Of a DNA stretch of 64,000 bases, positions 60,164 to 64,000 are shown one piece after another. Source of the stretch: Nemophila menziesii. Lineage: Eukaryota; Streptophyta; Magnoliopsida; Boraginales; Hydrophyllaceae. The position numbers and the translations under genes were made by a program. The notes beneath the pieces are model-generated. The model was given only the letters and a program-made list of their open reading frames with translations. It did no database searches and was not told the DNA's origin. The stretch's first letter is position 1; the number at the start of each line of letters is the position of its first letter. The DNA lies in the NCBI GenBank assembly GCA_029959085.1, contig JARWIR010000039.1:930001-994000 (forward strand), given 5' to 3'.

Positions 60164-61471
60164 AACAACTTATGGAAAGAGATTTGCATGGTAATTGGAG
60201 ATAAGGATTTAATTGCTAAAAAGATGGAAAAGGAAAAGCTGCCTAAATCTGGGATTCTGCATACACGTCCAAAGATAGGCGTTTTTACCTAAGAAAGAGG
60301 CCGATTTTGGTGATTTCCTTCTACATGGTCTAGATAATTCTGTTGCGATTCTTTTGGTATCTTGTGGAGCAAAATCCGACCAATAACGAAGAAGATACAC
60401 TCAAAACGGTGCAACAGTGTTTATCTTTATTTCCATACGGATTTGAGTTGGGCTAGAAGTCCATTACCTTAACTCTTCCTCAAGAAAACGAATTAGGTCT
60501 TCTAAACACCTATAAATACACCCTTATATCACTTGTAAATAATCCTTGCCTCATAGTAATTAGTTCTTAAGGTTTTATTCTTCTAGTTTATTGTAGAGAG
60601 CAAGATGATGTCTTTTGTAATTTCTTTTAGTTTATTTCCATCAGGTATGAACTAAACTTCCCATAGCTTGGGTTTTTGCATATGTATAATCTATGAATTC
60701 TAATTCTTCTATCTAATTTTCTTTGGGAATTATATGTTTTAATCTGATATTAGCTACTTACTTTATATTTGTTTATGTGTTTTGATTTATTGTCTTTCCT
60801 AGAACTGATCACTTTAGGATTGTTTTAATAGTAGTTAGATGGTCTCCTTGACATGGTGTTTAACTATTGAACCACCACATAATGTCTAGTGTCGATAGCA
60901 GTTCTGACAAAACATACTTCTAACTAGATAGTCATTAGGGTTTGTTTTAACCACCGTATCACCAAGATTGCAGTATTTGCTTAGGGCCTTCGTGGCGTTT
61001 GATAACCCTATTTAAAATCACTTCTTGGTTGTGACGTAGCCCCCTTAGTCGCTCTCAAGGTCTAAGCTTGGGGAATTTAGAATCCTGACTAAGTATTACC
61101 AAGAGCTAATATTCTCCCTTATTAACTAGATTTATAGATAGAATTAGAAGGATTAGTGCATACTAGCAATACCTAAGCTATACTTCTCATCTCATATTCT
61201 TAATCTTTTACATTACTGTCTTTATTTTCTTAGGTTTAATTCATAATTTCGAAATCTGTTCCCTTTACTTTCCTGTTCTCTAATTATTTACTTTTACTCG
61301 TTATTTCTACTCACGCGATTAACACACTTAAGTCCCTGAGAACGAACTCTATTTATCATTAAAACTTGCATACGTCCTGTAATACTTGCAGTATTGTGCC
61401 TGTCTAGGGTGAGAGTGCGTAGTTTCTTGGCTTAATTTTATCTTATTTGTATCACACCCTAGGCGACACCA
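60134..61471 (+). repeat. 5' LTR of the plus-strand gypsy element, truncated
   Basis: 1338 bp ending CGACACCA. Relative to the 1499-bp solo LTR, about 160-185 bp are missing from the start. It carries TAAATACACCC near 60515-60525, a stretch also found in the solo LTR, and no genes. Confidence 0.88.
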
Positions 61472-61477
61472 AGTTTT

Positions 61478-61495
61478 TGGCGCCGCTGCCGGGGA
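61478..61495 (+). other. Primer-binding site of the plus-strand gypsy element
   Basis: TGGCGCCGCTGCCGGGGA, six bases after the LTR. It is complementary to the tRNA-Asp 3' end with one mismatch (C for T at position 9). Confidence 0.9.
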
Positions 61496-61724
61496 CTTGT
61501 GTCTCGTTAGCGTGTGGGTTATCTATTTCGAGTTTTAGTCTTTAATTAGTTTTTACTTTTCAGTTTTAGTTTAGTTTTTATTTTTCCAGATTTACGCTTG
61601 TGGTTTGCTTTAGTCTTTTTCAGGTTTCACAGTGTTTAATTCTTGGCCTCCTTTATCGGAGCCTGAGAGGAGCTTCAGACCTTACAACAAACGAGTTCGT
61701 GAGGAAAGGGCCTTGAGAAGAGTT

Positions 61725-64000
61725 ATGGCAACCCCACCAGTAGGAGGACAGCAATTACCAGGAGGATATCCACCACTTGGAGCACCTCTTGGTCAACAAG
61801 AGCCACCACTCGGTGGACAAGAAGGACAACAATTACCAGCAGGAGGCGGTAATGGGAATAATCTTAATCAACAAAACCGAGTTGAACAAGATCTACCTGG
61901 CCTTAATGTACCATTCCATGTTCAACCAATTGGTTACCGCCCTCCTGAGATTCCGAATATCAAATTTAGACCCGATCCGGGTATGCTCAGTCAATTTCAA
62001 AGTTTCGGACTCTATACTGGTACATCTATTCAAGATCCGGTAAAAGCGATTCAGAAGTTCATGCAGATTTGTGATGCCTACATTACTCCTGGTATTACAC
62101 GCGAGCAACTGTATTGTCATATGTTTTCGTTTTTCTTGACCGGAAGAGCTAGCGATTGGCTAGAAAGACAACCACATGGAACCATTCACTCTTGGAGGGA
62201 ACTTCAAGCCGCATTCTTTAACCGATTTTATCCGAAGAGCATGAGACTTAAAGATCAAACCGAGCTTGCAAGATTTTCTCAAGAAGATCGAGAAACAGTG
62301 GGAGAAGCATGGATAAGGTTTCAACAAAAGTTAACTAGATGTCCGCTCCATGGTTATACACCTGCTCTACAACTTGCGATGTTCTATGAAGGCCTTAATG
62401 ATAAAGGTAGAGAAAAGGTGGATAACATTGGAAAGGGTAATTTTGTGTCCATGAATCATAATGAAGCTTCTGAGGTGTTAGAGAATATCATTGAACAAGA
62501 AAGAAGTTGTCCTTCAACGCGAGCTTCTGTAGCAAAGACCCGAGGAACGCTTCGTTTAGATGCAGAAACTGCGAACTCAGCTCAAATATCCTCATTAGAA
62601 AATCAAATCAAGGAGCTGAGAATCGCGATGGAGAAGAATTTAGCCGCTACAAAGGTAGTACAAGAAGCACAAGGTTTTCAACAATGTGGAGGTAACGATC
62701 ATGTATGGGAAGAGTGCGAATCAAATCCGCAATCTGTTTACTTTATATCCAACCGATGGGGCAATCGCAACCATCCGGGTATGCAGTATTCAAATCCACA
62801 AGGGGCCACTAATCCTAGTCAATATCAACCGCGTCCCCAGAACAACTCTTACCAACAGAGAGGTCAGTACCAAAACCAATATCGAGATAGACCTGCCCCT
62901 CCACAACAACCTGCTCAAGACGCCTATACCGATTCGTTAGAGCAGAAAACTTTACCCCAGTATCCGCAAGAAGGATCTATGGACAATACACAGATAGTAC
63001 AAGCTCTAGACCGTTTGAACACAACTCTGAATGCTCAAGACGAGAAGGTCAGAGGACACGATGCCATACTCCAAATGCTAACTACTCAAGTGACACAGTT
63101 AAACAAAGTGTTAACAAGTGTTGTAGAACAAAAAGAAGTAAAGGCAATCGAAGGAGGTGAAGACAAGGATGAGTTCGAAGCTTGCAAGGCTATATGCCTT
63201 GAGATTAAAGAAGCAAAAGAGGAAGCACCACATGCTGCCATTAGTGCCGTGGAGGTTCCCAATACTGAAGAAGAACCAACCAAGTCTAGCCCCGAGGAAT
63301 CCGACTGTTCTGAAGTTTATGTGGAGGACGATCAAGAGAAAGACGAGTTCATAGAGTTACTGAGGAAGGTGAAAGAGGAGATTCGATCGGTAGTGGAATA
63401 TGCAGCTGAGTTGGCTAAAGAGAAAGAGCAAGAAGCCTCAAAGGAGGAATCGAAAGATGAAGTGGCACCTGCTGTGCTAGAAGAGAAAGAAGAAGAGAAG
63501 GTGGAATCGCCACCTGTTGTTCAACCAGTGTCATCAACTATTCCTGTTACAAATCCTAAAGATGACACTGTTCTCAAGACATTTGTAGAGGCGTACCAAC
63601 CTAAAAATATCAACGCCCAAATGCTTGAGATTGCGAAGAGAGGACTTACACCGCAACAAGTTTACACGCAAATTATTCCTGAGAAAGAGGCGAGTGTAGA
63701 GATCCCAAGAGAGAACCTGAGGGTTTCAAGAAGAAGTGAGAAAGAGCTGCCTACCAAGCTTAAAGATCCGGGAAGTTTCAACCTCCCTATTCAGTTACAT
63801 GGTATGCTCAAGGTGAAAGCTATGTACGATGTGGGTTCTGGTGTGAATCTTATGCCTAAGTCCATGTTCGAAAGACTTGGACTTCAGAAATCAGAGAAGA
63901 CTCCAGTGAAGTTGCAGTTTGCTGACAACTTAGTTAAAAGGACATGGGGAACAGTGGAGGACGTCTTAGTCCGTGCAGGTAATATCGCCATCCCTACTGC
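61725..64000 (+). CDS. gag: Intact gag-protease of the plus-strand gypsy element (partial at window end)
   Basis: Uninterrupted frame of 758 codons from ATG 61725 to the window end; the frame is open from 61614, where codons such as RPYNKRVREERALRR precede the ATG. Pro/Gly/Gln-rich start, then the retrotransposon gag domain from about residue 80 (KFRPDPGMLSQF, KFMQICDAYITPGITREQ, FFLTGRASDWLERQPHG). Knuckle-like FQQCGGNDHVWEEC at residues 318-331 has Phe where the first Cys should be. A coiled-coil stretch follows (QIVQALDRLNTTLNAQDE...), then a very acidic region of about 110 residues (EEEPTKSSPEESDCSE..., EEKEEEKVE). The protease is near the end with YDVGSGVNLMPKSMF (Asp 702). Same polyprotein plan as the minus-strand element but without damage, so this copy is younger or was kept functional. 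Confidence 0.87.
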   Translation, partial: MATPPVGGQQLPGGYPPLGAPLGQQEPPLGGQEGQQLPAGGGNGNNLNQQNRVEQDLPGLNVPFHVQPIGYRPPEIPNIKFRPDPGMLSQFQSFGLYTGTSIQDPVKAIQKFMQICDAYITPGITREQLYCHMFSFFLTGRASDWLERQPHGTIHSWRELQAAFFNRFYPKSMRLKDQTELARFSQEDRETVGEAWIRFQQKLTRCPLHGYTPALQLAMFYEGLNDKGREKVDNIGKGNFVSMNHNEASEVLENIIEQERSCPSTRASVAKTRGTLRLDAETANSAQISSLENQIKELRIAMEKNLAATKVVQEAQGFQQCGGNDHVWEECESNPQSVYFISNRWGNRNHPGMQYSNPQGATNPSQYQPRPQNNSYQQRGQYQNQYRDRPAPPQQPAQDAYTDSLEQKTLPQYPQEGSMDNTQIVQALDRLNTTLNAQDEKVRGHDAILQMLTTQVTQLNKVLTSVVEQKEVKAIEGGEDKDEFEACKAICLEIKEAKEEAPHAAISAVEVPNTEEEPTKSSPEESDCSEVYVEDDQEKDEFIELLRKVKEEIRSVVEYAAELAKEKEQEASKEESKDEVAPAVLEEKEEEKVESPPVVQPVSSTIPVTNPKDDTVLKTFVEAYQPKNINAQMLEIAKRGLTPQQVYTQIIPEKEASVEIPRENLRVSRRSEKELPTKLKDPGSFNLPIQLHGMLKVKAMYDVGSGVNLMPKSMFERLGLQKSEKTPVKLQFADNLVKRTWGTVEDVLVRAGNIAIPT

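Larger units (their letters stand above)
60134..64000 (+). mobile_element. Ty3/gypsy element, Athila-like, plus strand, runs off the window
   Basis: 5'-truncated LTR, primer site with 17 of 18 matches to the tRNA-Asp type, leader, and an undamaged gag-protease frame. Pol and the 3' LTR must lie beyond 64000. Its LTR matches the family of the solo LTR 49188-50686 and not that of the minus-strand element. Confidence 0.9.

Overview
The window is repeat DNA from a plant nuclear genome, almost certainly a eudicot. It is strongly AT-rich and packed with plant-type retroelements: a LINE fragment, two Ty1/copia elements primed by initiator-Met-like tRNA, and Ty3/gypsy elements primed by tRNA-Asp in the style of the Athila lineage. 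I found no complete host gene, rRNA, tRNA or CRISPR. The species cannot be fixed from this sequence.

Positions 1-47510 are a head-to-tail tandem array of a unit about 5.3 kb long. Eight copies (U1-U8) start at 1, 5494, 10782, 16127, 27274, about 30611 (5'-truncated), 39876 and 45251. Each full unit carries, in order: block A (about 1 kb of decayed, unrecognised reading frames), an AT microsatellite, the 3' end of a LINE (zf-RVT region plus A-rich tail), a 30-bp minisatellite, an AT-rich spacer, a block that looks like three exons of a captured host gene, and a tail without reading frames. Shared indels sort the units into U1-U4 and U5-U7 subfamilies, and U3 is a mosaic of the two.

The array has been broken up by later events. 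A 180-bp MITE sits only in U1. Copia element 1 (21138-27185, + strand) sits in the tail of U4. Copia element 2 (33499-37880, - strand) sits in U6. Deletions ending in short microhomologies fuse U5 to U6 and remove the middle of U8. All three insertions keep recognisable target-site duplications, so each came after the array was amplified.

From 47511 to the end lies nested Ty3/gypsy DNA. A minus-strand Athila-like element (47511-60133) has a 3' LTR, a solo LTR of a second family, a 164-codon coiled-coil ORF in the position usually held by env, a GC-rich repeat, a nearly complete RT-RNase H-integrase, a broken gag-protease and a truncated 5' LTR. That LTR meets a plus-strand LTR of the second family head-to-head at a near-perfect palindrome (60099-60163). 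The plus-strand element then runs off the window with an uninterrupted gag-protease reading frame from 61725 to 64000, the only long undamaged gene here.

The points most worth a second look are the captured exon block with phase-consistent splice sites, the palindromic LTR-LTR junction, copia element 1 (TA...CA termini and an apparent start codon inside the LTR followed by a leader intron), the env-position ORF, and the intact plus-strand gag-protease frame.
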